Of a DNA stretch of 64,000 bases, positions 17,492 through 27,241 are shown piece after piece. A program made the position numbers and the translations under genes. Numbering within the stretch: position 1 is the stretch's first letter; the number at the start of each line of letters is the position of its first letter. The notes below the pieces were generated by a model that saw nothing but the letters and a program-made list of their open reading frames with translations, searched no databases and was not told the DNA's origin. The stretch comes from Paraburkholderia silvatlantica (lineage in GTDB: Bacteria > Pseudomonadota > Gammaproteobacteria > Burkholderiales > Burkholderiaceae), in contig NZ_QEOL01000005.1 in assembly GCF_003096715.1 (NCBI RefSeq), forward strand, positions 1-64,000, in the 5' to 3' direction.

Positions 17492-18055
17492 TTACGGGGC
17501 CAAGGGAGAAGCGAACGGTGGTGCTTCAGCGTAGCGCGCCATATGAAGCGTATCGGCAAGCACGCCGTCGCGCATCGCGTAGCCGCGCGAGCGGCCCTCT
17601 ACGACGAAGCCGAACTTGCGATAAAGCGCGATGGCGGCCTCGTTGTCGGCGAATACTTCGAGTTCGAGCCTGCGCAGGCCCAGCGACTGGTCAGCGCAGG
17701 CGACGATCGCTGCCATCAGCGCGCTGCCCACGCCGCGCCGCTGCCAGGCGTCGTGCACGCCGAAGCCCACCGAAGCGCAGTGTGAGCGGCGGCCCTTCGC
17801 GACTTCGAGATGCGATTGTCCGACCACTCGTCCGTCGATTTCGGCGCAAATCGTGATACAGCCGGGCGGCCGGCGCTCATACCACGCACGCAAGGATTCG
17901 GGGGTGCGCCACCCGCTCAACAGCGTGCCGTGGCGCACGCCGGGCTGGTTCATCAAGTCGGCAATCGCCTCGAAATCGGCGGGCTCGCAGGTACGCACGC
18001 GAATCGTACCGGGTGGCGTGAACACGGGCGATGGTGTCGGGACGTGCATGGGCAT
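17492..18055 (-). CDS. GNAT N-acetyltransferase (second of a tandem pair)
   Basis: The 187-residue protein starts MPMHVPTPSPVF; its ATG shares a base with the previous stop (TGATG). GNAT motifs: IRVRTCEPADFEAIADLM at the start, the acetyl-CoA loop HDAWQRRGVGSALM (Q/R-x-x-G-x-G/A type, about residue 115), and FADNEAAIALYRKFGF near the end. It is clearly paralogous to its neighbour (HDAWQRRGVG, LGLRRLEL, DNxAAIALYxKxGF in both). Substrates cannot be told, but GNATs of the RimL/MccE kind acetylate aminoacyl or nucleotide-peptide products, which fits the neighbouring peptide-uptake genes. Confidence 0.85.
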   Translation of the reverse strand: MPMHVPTPSPVFTPPGTIRVRTCEPADFEAIADLMNQPGVRHGTLLSGWRTPESLRAWYERRPPGCITICAEIDGRVVGQSHLEVAKGRRSHCASVGFGVHDAWQRRGVGSALMAAIVACADQSLGLRRLELEVFADNEAAIALYRKFGFVVEGRSRGYAMRDGVLADTLHMARYAEAPPFASPLAP

Positions 18056-18582
18056 CACTCCGGAGCGAGGGGCAGCGGATCGCGCAGGCGCGCCATCAGG
18101 AAGAAATCGGCGAGCGCCCCATCGCGCAATACTGCGCCGCGCAAACGCGCCTCGATTTCGAAACCGCACTTTTGGTAGAGCGCGATCGCGGCGGCATTGT
18201 CGGTGTAGACGTGAAGTTCGAGCCGCCGAAGGCCGAGCCAGTTGTCGGCGAACTCGAGGATCTGCCCCATGAGAAACGTTCCGACGCCTCGACGCTGCCA
18301 GGCGTCGTGTACGTTGATGCCGATCTCGCCGACGTGAGCGCGGCGCAACTTCTGCGGATGCAGCTCAGCCTCGCCCACTATTGTCTCGCCCACCCATGCG
18401 CCAATGACGACGGCAGGCGACGCCACGCTCTCGATCCACTCGCGCGTTTGGGCGACCGAACTATACGGTGTGTCCGCATTGCCCCGCACTATTGACGGAC
18501 CGAGCCGCAGCACATGCAACGCCTCGGCATCGCCGGGACGCAATGCACGCACGACGAGCCCCTCGGGTAAGCTCGACTGCAT
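18055..18582 (-). CDS. GNAT N-acetyltransferase (first of a tandem pair)
   Basis: The 175-residue protein starts MQSSLPEGLVVRALRPGDAE with AAGGAAA upstream. It has the GNAT core: VVIGAWVGETIVGEAEL, HDAWQRRGVGTFLMGQI (acetyl-CoA binding), LGLRRLELHVYTDNAAAIAL and YQKCGFEIEARLRG. It starts 44 bp after tldE and its stop overlaps the start of the second GNAT gene. The pair probably arose by tandem duplication and then diverged. Confidence 0.85.
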   Translation of the reverse strand: MQSSLPEGLVVRALRPGDAEALHVLRLGPSIVRGNADTPYSSVAQTREWIESVASPAVVIGAWVGETIVGEAELHPQKLRRAHVGEIGINVHDAWQRRGVGTFLMGQILEFADNWLGLRRLELHVYTDNAAAIALYQKCGFEIEARLRGAVLRDGALADFFLMARLRDPLPLAPE

Positions 18583-18626
18583 TGTTGTTTCCTTCGTGTT
18601 TGAGTCGTAAGGGAAGGACAGGCAGG

Positions 18627-19988
18627 CTATAGCGTCAGTTCAAACGACTTCACCAGCACCCCGGGCAGTTGCATGCCGCCCGTCGCGCGTTGGCCCCATG
18701 TGTCTTCGGACAGGCGCAGCTCGGGTTGCGCGCCCAGGCGCTCGAGGCGCTCGCCCAGCAGGCCGTACAGACTGTCGTCGAAGCGCATGGCGTCTACCGG
18801 CGCGACGACACGCCCCTCCTCCACCCAGAACGTCGCAAAACGCGTCATGCCGGTCAGGCGGCAACTCATGCGGTCCGAGAAGTTCACGTACCACAGGTTG
18901 CCGACGTAGAGACCCGTGCCGAGCGCCGCGAGTACATCCGCATCCGCGAGGTCGCCGCCCGGCATCGAAAGCGACGACGGCCCCTCGCTCGCCAGCGCAC
19001 CGTTGGGTATCAGGCCGTACTCACGCGCCGTCCGGGCGTTCGTCAATTGCGCGACGCTCCTTCCCTCATGCACGAGCGGCACGCTTTCGCGCAAATATCC
19101 GTCGTCGTTGAAAGCAGGTGTAATCCCAAGCGCGAGGTCTTCAGTGATCGAGACGCGCGCGTCGAGTGAAAGCTCGCCGCCATGCAGCCGGTAAAGCGGG
19201 CTCTGCGACGTCGCCTGCGCGCGCGCCGAGAAGCCGCCCCAGGCGGCAACGCCCAGCAGTTCTTCGAGCGCCGCTGGCGCGAGCCACGCACGGTACCGGC
19301 CCGGCCCGAGCGCTCGCGGTGCGAGCGCGAGCACGGGCAGGCGCGCCGCCGCCGCCTGCACCTTGCTGGCAAACTTCGCGTCGTCCCAGTTTTCGCCCGC
19401 ATAAGTCGTCTTGATTGCGCGGCCGCCTGGATGATAGAGCGACCAGCTGAAGCAGAAGTTTTCGACTTCGTGCCAGCCACGGCTGCCGCAGCTCGAGGCG
19501 AAGCCACGCGCGAGCATGCCGCCCGCGTAGAAACCCACGAAATCGAGCCCACGCGCGCATTCGGCCACTACATGGATGAGAGCATGCGGATCGCGCAGCC
19601 GTCCCGTGCGCCGCGTCGAACGCTGCCAGGGTGTCGTGTCGTACAGCAGGTGCGGATCATCAGGTGCATCACGCAGGCCCGCACGAAGCGTTTGCAAGGT
19701 AGCGCCCACATCGCGCAGATCCTGGTCGGCGTTGCCGCAAATGTCGAGCGTCGAATACGCCTGGCGCGCGCCGTCGATCAGCCGGAGCGTGAGCTTGCCC
19801 TGCGAGACGAGGCCCATCTGCCGGACCTTGCCGCCGTTGAAGCGAATGAAGTCCGACTGCTCTCCGGCAAATGAAGTGAGCGCCGTTTCACCGGCCAGCA
19901 ACAACCGGTCGATCGCATCGGCGAGCATCATGAAATGCGCGTGCCAATCCACCGCCACGCGCTCGCTTGCAAAGAGTGTTTCGCTCAT
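18627..19988 (-). CDS. tldE: TldE/PmbA-like metallopeptidase subunit
   Basis: The protein has 453 residues from the ATG at 19988, which shares a base with the tldD stop (TGATG). It matches the TldE/PmbA partner: N-terminal domain with GEQSDFIRFNGGKVRQMG, and the C-terminal GLYVGNLWYVNFSDRMSCRLTG region, followed by a family-typical FWVEEGRVVAPVDAMRF. Like other TldE it lacks the HExxH zinc motif, which sits in TldD. The TldD/TldE heterodimer cuts unfolded or modified peptides and matures microcin B17 in E. coli. It is coupled to tldD and followed by two GNAT genes. Confidence 0.85.
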   Translation of the reverse strand: MSETLFASERVAVDWHAHFMMLADAIDRLLLAGETALTSFAGEQSDFIRFNGGKVRQMGLVSQGKLTLRLIDGARQAYSTLDICGNADQDLRDVGATLQTLRAGLRDAPDDPHLLYDTTPWQRSTRRTGRLRDPHALIHVVAECARGLDFVGFYAGGMLARGFASSCGSRGWHEVENFCFSWSLYHPGGRAIKTTYAGENWDDAKFASKVQAAAARLPVLALAPRALGPGRYRAWLAPAALEELLGVAAWGGFSARAQATSQSPLYRLHGGELSLDARVSITEDLALGITPAFNDDGYLRESVPLVHEGRSVAQLTNARTAREYGLIPNGALASEGPSSLSMPGGDLADADVLAALGTGLYVGNLWYVNFSDRMSCRLTGMTRFATFWVEEGRVVAPVDAMRFDDSLYGLLGERLERLGAQPELRLSEDTWGQRATGGMQLPGVLVKSFELTL

Positions 19989-21424
19989 CAGGCGCCTCCG
20001 AATACGTCTACGTTGCTGAAGACGCACGCGGGTGACGCGTGCCCCACGCGAATCACCTGCGCAGGCTCTCCCTTGCCGCAATACGGCGTGCCATAGACTT
20101 CCCGGGTACTCGCGTCGCCTACGGCAACGAGACTGCGCCAGAAGCTCGCCGAGATGCCGCGATAATTAGGCCGCTTGACGACCTGCGTGAGCTTGCCGTT
20201 CTCGATGAGCCGGCCATATTCGCAACCGAACTGGAACTTGTTGCGATGGTCGTCGATCGACCATGACGTATTCGAAGTCATCAGAATGCCGTTTTCGATG
20301 TTTGCGATCATCGCAGCGAGTGTCTCTGTACCGGGCTCGATGTTCAGGTTCGCCATGCGGTCGATAGGCGGGCGATTCCAGTTGGCCGCGCGCGAGTTGG
20401 CGACCCCTGGCAGCCCGGCGCGCTGCTGCGAGAGCGCCCCGCCGAGCGGCCGCTCCAGCACGCCGTTGCGGATCAGGTATTGCTTGCTCGCCGCACCGCC
20501 TTCGTCGTCGAATGCATACGTCGCGGCTTCTTCGCGCAACTCGGGGTCGAACGTCACGTTCAGCAACGGGGAACCGTACTGATAGCTGCCGAACATCTCC
20601 GGCTTCACGAAGCTCCAGCCAGCGAAGTTGCGCTCGTCGCCGAGAATCCGGTCCAGTTCGAGTGGATGACCGATCGATTCGTGAATCTGCAACATCATCT
20701 GGTCCGGCATCAGCAACAGGTCGCGCGTGCCCGACGGGCAGTTCGGTGCCGCGAGCAGTTGCAGCGCCTCGTCCGCTACACGGGCGCCGGCGCCATTGAA
20801 GCCGTGCCGCGCGAGTATCTCGATACCTCCCTGCCCGAGCGCGCCGTGGTCACCGGCAAGCGTTCGCACCTGCGTGTCGCCGTTTGCATGCGCAGCCACG
20901 CTCAGTCCCGGCATGAGGTAGCGAAAGCGCTGCTCGATGCGCACGCCGTCGCTCGTGAGATAGAGTTGATCCGCGTGCGCAACCTGCATGCTCGCCACGC
21001 GCTCGACGATGCGCGCGTCGAGGTTCGCCGACGCGCACTCGTGCGCAAGCTGGCCGAGCCACTCACGGCGGGTGGGAAGCGGCGCATCGACGTTCGGCGA
21101 AGCATAGCTGCCGCTCGCAACGGGCCGAGCAAGGCGGCGATGATCGATCAACGAGACTTGCGCACAGGCAAACGCCCGCGCCGTGGCGATGTCGAGCGCA
21201 CGCTGGAGCCCCCCGGCACTGAGGTCTGCGGTAGCCGCATAGCCGGCGCCAGCACCGGCCCAGGCAGTCAGCATTGCGCCGCGCTCGCGCACTACACGCA
21301 GCGGCTGCGCGACGTCGTTGCGCACCACGTGGTCCTCGACAATTTCGTCGACCACGCGCAGCGACCAGAAATCGGCGCTGCTCTTCAGCGAGCACGCGCC
21401 CTGCACCCAACGCTCTTCGATCAT
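19988..21424 (-). CDS. tldD: TldD-like zinc metallopeptidase subunit
   Basis: The 478-residue protein carries the zinc site HESIGH (LQIHESIGHPLELDRIL, about residue 250) with a likely third ligand in the C-terminal CGKG region (TPYCGKGEPAQVIRVGHASP). The C-terminal GTETLAAMIANIENGILM and KFQFGCEYGRLIENGKL stretches are TldD hallmarks. With TldE it forms a peptidase that accepts only extended peptides. Its ATG overlaps the yejF stop (ATGA), so it is coupled to the importer, a linkage not seen in E. coli, where tldD and pmbA are scattered. Most Burkholderia also keep separate housekeeping tldD/pmbA genes, so this pair is probably an extra, specialised copy. Confidence 0.9.
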   Translation of the reverse strand: MIEERWVQGACSLKSSADFWSLRVVDEIVEDHVVRNDVAQPLRVVRERGAMLTAWAGAGAGYAATADLSAGGLQRALDIATARAFACAQVSLIDHRRLARPVASGSYASPNVDAPLPTRREWLGQLAHECASANLDARIVERVASMQVAHADQLYLTSDGVRIEQRFRYLMPGLSVAAHANGDTQVRTLAGDHGALGQGGIEILARHGFNGAGARVADEALQLLAAPNCPSGTRDLLLMPDQMMLQIHESIGHPLELDRILGDERNFAGWSFVKPEMFGSYQYGSPLLNVTFDPELREEAATYAFDDEGGAASKQYLIRNGVLERPLGGALSQQRAGLPGVANSRAANWNRPPIDRMANLNIEPGTETLAAMIANIENGILMTSNTSWSIDDHRNKFQFGCEYGRLIENGKLTQVVKRPNYRGISASFWRSLVAVGDASTREVYGTPYCGKGEPAQVIRVGHASPACVFSNVDVFGGA

Positions 21425-23052
21425 GCGAACTTTTCCTGTAGCACTGCCGGCGCGTGCAGCATCGACGACGCCAGCAGCGATTGAGTGTAGGGATGTGACG
21501 GCGCGTGCAGCACGTCGAGCGTGTCACCCTGCTCGACGATACGGCCCGCTTTCATCACGATCACGCGATGTGCCATCGCGCGCATGACGGCCAGATCATG
21601 CGTGATGAACAAATAACTCAGCTTGTACTTCTTCTGCAAGTTCGTCAGCAGCGCGAGCACCTGCTGCTGAATCGAGACGTCGAGCGCGCTGGTCGGCTCA
21701 TCGAGCACAATCAGCTCCGGCTCGACAGCCAGTGCACGCGCAATGGCGATGCGCTGCCGCTGGCCGCCCGAAAATTCGTGGGGGTATCGCTGCATCGAAT
21801 CTGCAGGCAGATCCACTTCCTCGAGCAGCGATGCGATACGCATACGCCGCGCCGGTCCGTCGAACTCCGGTCTGTGCACGGCCAGCCCCTCTCCGACTAT
21901 CTGCTCTATCGTCATGCGCGGCGAAAGCGAGCCGAATGGATCCTGGAACACCACCTGCATACGCGAGTACAGTGCGCGGCGCGCATCTGCCTTGCGGTGC
22001 GCCGAGAGCGCGCTTCCGTCGATGAGAATCTCGCCCGCCGCCGCGCTTTTCAGCCCCAGAACGGTGGCCGCGAGCGTCGATTTGCCGGAGCCCGACTCGC
22101 CGACGACACCGAGCGTTTCGCCGCGCCGCAGACTCAGGTCCGCTTCGTGCAAGGCACGGAAAGTCGAACTACCGAAGAGCGAACGCCAGCCCTTCGCCGC
22201 CGTGCGGTAGTCCACGGCGAGGCCCTTCACCTCGAGGATGGGCGGCGCATCCACCGCGACCGGAGCCACTTCGCGACGCGGCTCGCTATCGAGCAGGCGT
22301 TGGGTATAGGGATGCTGCGGGTTCGAGAACAGCGCCGTGGTCGTGTTCGTTTCGACGAGTACGCCTTTCTCCATCACCGCCACACGCTGCGCAAAGCGCC
22401 GCACGAGATTCAGGTCATGTGTGATGAGCAATATGGCCATGCCACGGGCTGCCGCCTCCTGCTCCTGCAGGTCGATTAGCAGATCGACGATCTGCTGGCG
22501 CACGGTTACGTCAAGTGCCGTCGTGGGCTCGTCGGCGAGCAACAGGCGTGGGCGGCACGCGAGCGCCATCGCGATCATCGCACGCTGGCGCTGTCCGCCA
22601 GACAGCTGGTGCGGAAAGCTGTCGATGCGACGCTCCGGCTCGGGAATGCCGGTCCGCCGAAGCAGTTCGATACCGCGCCCGCGTGCCGCGCCGGCGCTCA
22701 GACCTTCGTGGATGCGGAGGCTCTCGGCAATCTGCTTGCCTACTGTGTATAGCGGATTCAGGGCCGTCATCGGTTCCTGAAAGACCATGGCAATATCGGC
22801 TCCGCGAACGCCGCGCATCTGCTGCTCGGTTTTCTGCAGAAGATCCTCGCCGTCGAACAGCATACGTCCCGTGAACCGCGCATGCTCGACGAGGCCAAGG
22901 ATCGACAATGCAGTCACGCTCTTGCCCGACCCCGACTCCCCGACGAGCGCGACACGTTCGCCGCGTGCAATCGAAAGACTCAGTTCGCGCACCGCCACTT
23001 TCTCGCCGAAGCGCACGCTAAAGCGCTCAATATCCAGCAAAGGACGATTCAT
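21421..23052 (-). CDS. yejF: YejF-like double ATPase of a peptide ABC importer
   Basis: The 543-residue protein has two ABC domains in tandem. Each has Walker A GESGSGKS (about residues 36 and 315), signature ([15 protein letters not shown] and [15 protein letters not shown]), Walker B ([12 protein letters not shown] and [12 protein letters not shown]) and an H-loop ([12 protein letters not shown] and [12 protein letters not shown]). The fused arrangement is that of YejF, as against separate OppD and OppF. It energises import of peptides; E. coli YejABEF takes up microcin C and in rhizobia a homologue is tied to antimicrobial-peptide uptake. Start overlaps the yejE stop (TAATG), stop overlaps tldD (ATGA). 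Confidence 0.9.
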   Translation of the reverse strand: MNRPLLDIERFSVRFGEKVAVRELSLSIARGERVALVGESGSGKSVTALSILGLVEHARFTGRMLFDGEDLLQKTEQQMRGVRGADIAMVFQEPMTALNPLYTVGKQIAESLRIHEGLSAGAARGRGIELLRRTGIPEPERRIDSFPHQLSGGQRQRAMIAMALACRPRLLLADEPTTALDVTVRQQIVDLLIDLQEQEAAARGMAILLITHDLNLVRRFAQRVAVMEKGVLVETNTTTALFSNPQHPYTQRLLDSEPRREVAPVAVDAPPILEVKGLAVDYRTAAKGWRSLFGSSTFRALHEADLSLRRGETLGVVGESGSGKSTLAATVLGLKSAAAGEILIDGSALSAHRKADARRALYSRMQVVFQDPFGSLSPRMTIEQIVGEGLAVHRPEFDGPARRMRIASLLEEVDLPADSMQRYPHEFSGGQRQRIAIARALAVEPELIVLDEPTSALDVSIQQQVLALLTNLQKKYKLSYLFITHDLAVMRAMAHRVIVMKAGRIVEQGDTLDVLHAPSHPYTQSLLASSMLHAPAVLQEKFA

Positions 23053-24164
23053 TACTTACCTCCGCCGAATGCCGAGCCACGCGTACGCGTATCGAGTGCG
23101 TTACGCAGTGCGTCGCCCATGAACGTGAGCAACAGCAGCGTAATCACGAGCGCCGCGAAAGCCGAGAGCGAGATCCACCACGCTTCGAGATTGTTCTTTC
23201 CCTCTTGCAGCAGCTCGCCAAGGCTCGGCGTAGGTGGCGGCACGCCCAGCCCGAGGAAGTCGAGACTCGTGAGCGAGAGAATGGCCGCACTCATGCGAAA
23301 AGGCAGGAACGTGATGACCGGCGTCAGGCTGTTGGGCAGCACGTGGCGCCACATGATCTGCCAGTTCGACAGGCCCATCGTTCGCGCCGCCTTCACGTAG
23401 TCTAGCGAGCGGTTGCGCAGGAACTCCGCGCGTACGTAATCGGAAAGTACAAGCCATCCAAACATTGAAAGCAGGATAAACAGCAACCAAAGCGCAGGCT
23501 CGAAGATCGAGGCGAATATGATGAGCAAATAGAGGTCTGGCATCGAACTCCAGATTTCGATGAACCGCTGCCCGATGAGATCGATGCGTCCTCCATAAAA
23601 GCCCTGCACCGCGCCCGTCAACACACCCAATGCGACGCCGGAAACCGTTAGCGCGAGAGCCATCAGCACCGAGAGCCGGAAGCCGTAGAGCAATCGCGAA
23701 AGCACGTCGCGGCCGAACTGATCGGTACCAAGCCAGTTTGTGGTCGAGGGAGCGGACGGATACGGTCGCGCCGCGAAGTAGTCGATCGTGTCGTAATGAA
23801 AACGATTGGGCGGATAGACTGCAAAATTGCCCTTCGACTCCAGCCGTTGCCGGATATACGGGTCGAGATAGTTGGTCCTCGCCGGGAAGTCGCCACCGAA
23901 GATCGTCTCCGGATAGTTCTTGACGATCGGGAAGTAGTATTGACCGTCGTAACGCACGACAAGCGGCCGGTCATTTGCAAGCACCTCGCCGAGCATGCTG
24001 ATCGCAAACAACGTGACGAAGATGACAAGACTCCAGTAGCCGAGTGGCTGTGCGCGAAACCGCCGCCAGGTGCGGCGCCAGGGCGAGACCGACGGTGCAT
24101 GCGGAGCGGCTGCGGAATCAGCGGTCCAGGCGGTGGAACTGGATGCGGGGGTCGACGAGGACAT
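23052..24164 (-). CDS. yejE: YejE-like peptide ABC permease
   Basis: The 370-residue protein has an N-terminal cytoplasmic tail, TM1 (GYWSLVIFVTLFAISMLG), a large periplasmic loop with NYLDPYIRQRLESKG, then four to five TMs and the EAA motif (AARTMGLSNWQIMWRHVLPN). This matches OppC/YejE. The ATG at 24164 is preferred; an in-frame TTG at 24179 would add five residues. The start lies inside the end of yejB (46-bp overlap). Confidence 0.9.
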   Translation of the reverse strand: MSSSTPASSSTAWTADSAAAPHAPSVSPWRRTWRRFRAQPLGYWSLVIFVTLFAISMLGEVLANDRPLVVRYDGQYYFPIVKNYPETIFGGDFPARTNYLDPYIRQRLESKGNFAVYPPNRFHYDTIDYFAARPYPSAPSTTNWLGTDQFGRDVLSRLLYGFRLSVLMALALTVSGVALGVLTGAVQGFYGGRIDLIGQRFIEIWSSMPDLYLLIIFASIFEPALWLLFILLSMFGWLVLSDYVRAEFLRNRSLDYVKAARTMGLSNWQIMWRHVLPNSLTPVITFLPFRMSAAILSLTSLDFLGLGVPPPTPSLGELLQEGKNNLEAWWISLSAFAALVITLLLLTFMGDALRNALDTRTRGSAFGGGK

Positions 24165-25170
24165 AGCAGACGTCAGCAATGAGTTTGGTTACGAGGCCGA
24201 TCAGCGTGAACAGAAACAGCGAGCCAAGCACGACGGGGTAATCGCGGCGGATAACCGAGTCATAAGACAGTTGGCCCATGCCGTCCAATGAGAACAACGT
24301 TTCGATCAGCAGGTTGCCGTTCAGAAAAGCGCCCACGAACGCGGCGGGCAGGCCCGTGACAAGCGGAATGGCCGCGTTGCGCAATACGTGCTTCCACAGC
24401 ACGTCGCGCTCGGGCGCGCCTTTTGCCCGCGCGGTCAGCACGTACTGGCGGCCGATCTCTTCGAGGAACGTATTCTTTGTGAGTATCGTGACGATCGCGA
24501 AGTTGCCGACCACAGAGGCCGTTACCGGCAGGACGATGTGCCACAGGTAGTCGAGCACCTTACCCGCGAGGCTCAAGTCCGAGAAGTTGTCGGACGTGAG
24601 ACCTCGCATGGGGAATACCTGCCAGAACGTGCCACCACCGAACAGCATCAACAGGAGCACGCCGAGCACGAATCCGGGCACCGCATAGCCAGAGAGCACG
24701 AGTACGCTCGTGACGGTGTCGAATCGCGACCCGTTGTGCACGGCCTTGGCGATGCCGAGCGGTACGGATATCACGTAAGTCAGCAGTACTGTCCATAACC
24801 CAAGCGTGATGGAAACGGGCAGTTTCGACCGAATCACGTTCCAGACGCTGTCATGTTGGTAATACGACTGGCCCAGATCGAACTTTGCGTAATTCTTGAG
24901 CATGAGAAAGTAGCGCGTGAGCGGTGGCTTGTCGAAGCCGAACTCCTTCTTGATCTGTTCGATCTGTTGCGGATCCACGCCCTGACTGCCGTGATAGCCA
25001 CCGCCCCCTGCCCCGGTCTCGCCGCCGCGCGCATTGCCATGGCGCAGTTGCGACATGATCTGCTCGACCGGGCCGCCCGGCACGAACTGCGTGACGACGA
25101 ACGTGAGCGTGACAACGCCGATCAGCGTCGGCACCATCAGCAATAGACGTCGAAAAATGTACGCGAACAT
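24118..25170 (-). CDS. yejB: YejB-like peptide ABC permease
   Basis: The 350-residue protein starts MFAYIFRRLLLMVPTLIGVV, the standard OppB/DppB/YejB opening, followed by VTQFVPGGPVEQI. The glycine-rich insert (TGAGGGGYHGSQGVDPQQIEQ) before LTRYFLMLKNYAKFDLGQSY is typical of YejB. Six TMs and an EAA loop (ARAKGAPERDVLWKHVLRN) follow. It begins 8 bp after yejA. Confidence 0.9.
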   Translation of the reverse strand: MFAYIFRRLLLMVPTLIGVVTLTFVVTQFVPGGPVEQIMSQLRHGNARGGETGAGGGGYHGSQGVDPQQIEQIKKEFGFDKPPLTRYFLMLKNYAKFDLGQSYYQHDSVWNVIRSKLPVSITLGLWTVLLTYVISVPLGIAKAVHNGSRFDTVTSVLVLSGYAVPGFVLGVLLLMLFGGGTFWQVFPMRGLTSDNFSDLSLAGKVLDYLWHIVLPVTASVVGNFAIVTILTKNTFLEEIGRQYVLTARAKGAPERDVLWKHVLRNAAIPLVTGLPAAFVGAFLNGNLLIETLFSLDGMGQLSYDSVIRRDYPVVLGSLFLFTLIGLVTKLIADVCYVLVDPRIQFHRLDR

Positions 25171-25178
25171 GGTGGTCC

Positions 25179-27077
25179 TCAGTGAGCCGCCGCTTGCGCG
25201 GTCTGGGCGACTTGCGCGTTTTGCGGCTTGCGATACCAGTAGTCGACGATCCAGTCCTGGGCTCCGAACGATACAGGCACGACGGACGGAAAACCGAGCG
25301 AAGTCTTGTAGGCGATGCGCGCGTTGGGAGCGTAGTACTCCGTCACGAGGTAGTACTCATTCATCAGCACGCGATCGAGGGCACGTGTGGCAGCTTCGAG
25401 GTCGTCGAGCGTGTTCGCGGCCTGCACCGCCTTCACGAGCGCGTCGACGACCGGCGAGCGCACGCCCGGATAGTTCTCCGATCCCACCTCGGAGGCAGCT
25501 GCGCTGCCAAAGCGGCGTGCAAGCTCCGCGCCGGGAATCGTCACAGGGCTGTAGAGCCAGGTGGTCATGTCGTAGTCGAAGTTGTCGAGGCGCTTCTGGT
25601 ACAGCGCACTGTCGATTTCGCGCAGATGCGCACTGATGCCAAGCGTCGCGAGTGCCTGTGTATAAGGCAGAATCACGCGGTCCATGCCCGGCTGGTCGTC
25701 GAGGATTTCGATGTTCATGGGCTCGCCCGCTGCATTGCGCAGCGCGCCGTCACGATAATGCCAGCCGGCCTGCGCAAGCAGATCGCGCGCCTCGCGCAGA
25801 TTGCCGCGCAGCGAATCTGGCGGCAGCGTCGTGGGCTGCTTGATCATCGGCCCGAACACTTCCGGCGGCAGGCTCGCGCGCCACGGTTCGAGCAGCTTCA
25901 ACTCCTTTTCGCCCGGCATGCCGGTAGCACCGAAAGGGCTCGCCTCGAAATAGCTGTGCAGGCGCAGGTACTGACCGTAGAACATCATGCGGTTCATCCA
26001 GTCGTAGTCGAATGCGAGAGAAAGCGCATGGCGTACGCGCACGTCCTGGAACATCGGCTTGCGCAGATTGAAAAGCATGCCCTGCATCTGTGCAGGACCA
26101 TCCGGGAAATTGGTCTGCTTCAGCATGCCGTTACGGAAGTTCTTGCCCACATACTTGCGCGCCCACTGCGTCGCGCTGTCTTCCACATGCACATCGGCGT
26201 CGCCGGCCTTGAACGCCTCGAGCTGCGTGTACAGGTCGAGGTAGAGCTTGAACGTGATGCGCTCGAAGTGGTACATGCCGCGGCGCGTGGGCAGGTTGAC
26301 CGCCCAGTACGCGGGATTGCGCCGATACGCGATCTGCTTGTCGTTCTTGCGTTCGTCGATCAGATAGGCACCGCTCGCGATGGGCGGCACGTTCGAAAGC
26401 TGGTCGAATGCAATACGCGAGCCGTCGGGTTTCATCCCCCACTTCCGCGAGAAAATGGGCAAATCGCCTGCTATGAGCGGTGCGTCGCGCTCCGCGCGAC
26501 GGAACTCGAAACGGATCGTCGATTGGTTCACCACGACCGCATTTTTGATCACCGAAAACTGCGCGTTGAAGAGCGGCGACGCCTGAGGGCTCGTGAGCGT
26601 GTCGAACGAATATTTGACGTCGGCCGCCGTTATCGGATCGCCGTTCGAAAAGCGCGCAGCCGGATTGATATGGAACGTCGCGGACGAGCGGTCGGCCGCG
26701 ACCTCAACGCTATCGGCGATCAGCGGGTATTCGGAGGCCAGTTCATCCCAGCTGCGCTGCATTAGCGTGTCGAACATCAGATTCTGGATGTCCGGCGCGG
26801 GTGCACCTCGCACAAGAAAGGGGTTCAGCGAATCGTAGCTTTGAAATTCATTGTAGTTTTCGAAGCTCAGGACGCCGTTCGACGGCGCATCAGGGTCCGC
26901 GTAGTCGAAATGGGTGAAGCCGGATGCATACTTCGGCTGGTCGTACTGCGCGAGCGCCGTAGCCGCGTGCGCCGACGGCGTCGCAAGCATGCCGACGCCA
27001 ACTGCCAGGGTCATTGCGGACGCAACACCTGACCAATGCGGCGACAATCGTGACAAGCTCAACTTCTTCAATCTCAT
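25179..27077 (-). CDS. yejA: YejA-like periplasmic peptide-binding protein
   Basis: The 632-residue precursor has a signal peptide (cleavage near PSAHA-ATALA) and the SBP_bac_5 fold: KYASGFTHFDYADPDAP near the mature start, then NEFQSYDSLNPFLVRG, RFSNGDPITAADVKYSFDTL (typical DppA/OppA start of the lobe), and the RVRHALSLAFDYDWMN motif around residue 340. This is the YejA subgroup (GFTHFDYADP and GTYDSLNPF pattern). It is the first gene of the yejABEF-tldDE string, 164 bp after the TonB-dependent receptor, with a hairpin in the gap. Confidence 0.9.
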   Translation of the reverse strand: MRLKKLSLSRLSPHWSGVASAMTLAVGVGMLATPSAHAATALAQYDQPKYASGFTHFDYADPDAPSNGVLSFENYNEFQSYDSLNPFLVRGAPAPDIQNLMFDTLMQRSWDELASEYPLIADSVEVAADRSSATFHINPAARFSNGDPITAADVKYSFDTLTSPQASPLFNAQFSVIKNAVVVNQSTIRFEFRRAERDAPLIAGDLPIFSRKWGMKPDGSRIAFDQLSNVPPIASGAYLIDERKNDKQIAYRRNPAYWAVNLPTRRGMYHFERITFKLYLDLYTQLEAFKAGDADVHVEDSATQWARKYVGKNFRNGMLKQTNFPDGPAQMQGMLFNLRKPMFQDVRVRHALSLAFDYDWMNRMMFYGQYLRLHSYFEASPFGATGMPGEKELKLLEPWRASLPPEVFGPMIKQPTTLPPDSLRGNLREARDLLAQAGWHYRDGALRNAAGEPMNIEILDDQPGMDRVILPYTQALATLGISAHLREIDSALYQKRLDNFDYDMTTWLYSPVTIPGAELARRFGSAAASEVGSENYPGVRSPVVDALVKAVQAANTLDDLEAATRALDRVLMNEYYLVTEYYAPNARIAYKTSLGFPSVVPVSFGAQDWIVDYWYRKPQNAQVAQTAQAAAH

Positions 27078-27183
27078 CGTCTGTCCGCATGAGGACGTAC
27101 ACCGGCGCGTGGCCGATGCACGGTTCGTCTGTCCGACGCGGCAGGGGTCTGCCGCCGTCGCCCCGCCACTATGGGAAATATTC

Positions 27184-27211
27184 GAAGCAGGCGGCCAAAG
27201 CCGCCTGCTTC
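27184..27211 (-). terminator. 12-bp perfect stem-loop between the receptor gene and yejA
   Basis: GAAGCAGGCGGC and GCCGCCTGCTTC form a 12-bp stem with a 4-base loop. On the minus strand it is followed by GAATATTTCC, a weak T-tract, so it may be a partial terminator or attenuator after the receptor gene, letting yejABEF have lower or separate expression. Confidence 0.6.
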
Positions 27212-27241
27212 ATCAACTACTCACTACATCGCGCCGATTGC

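Noticed and set aside
17476..17559. Upstream extension of the RND protein to 17559
   Set aside because: Those residues come from the end of the acetyltransferase gene in another frame; the family starts with FFFIDRP.
16165..17856. 563-codon frame opposite the RND pump
   Set aside because: Antisense shadow; the RND gene has all expected motifs.
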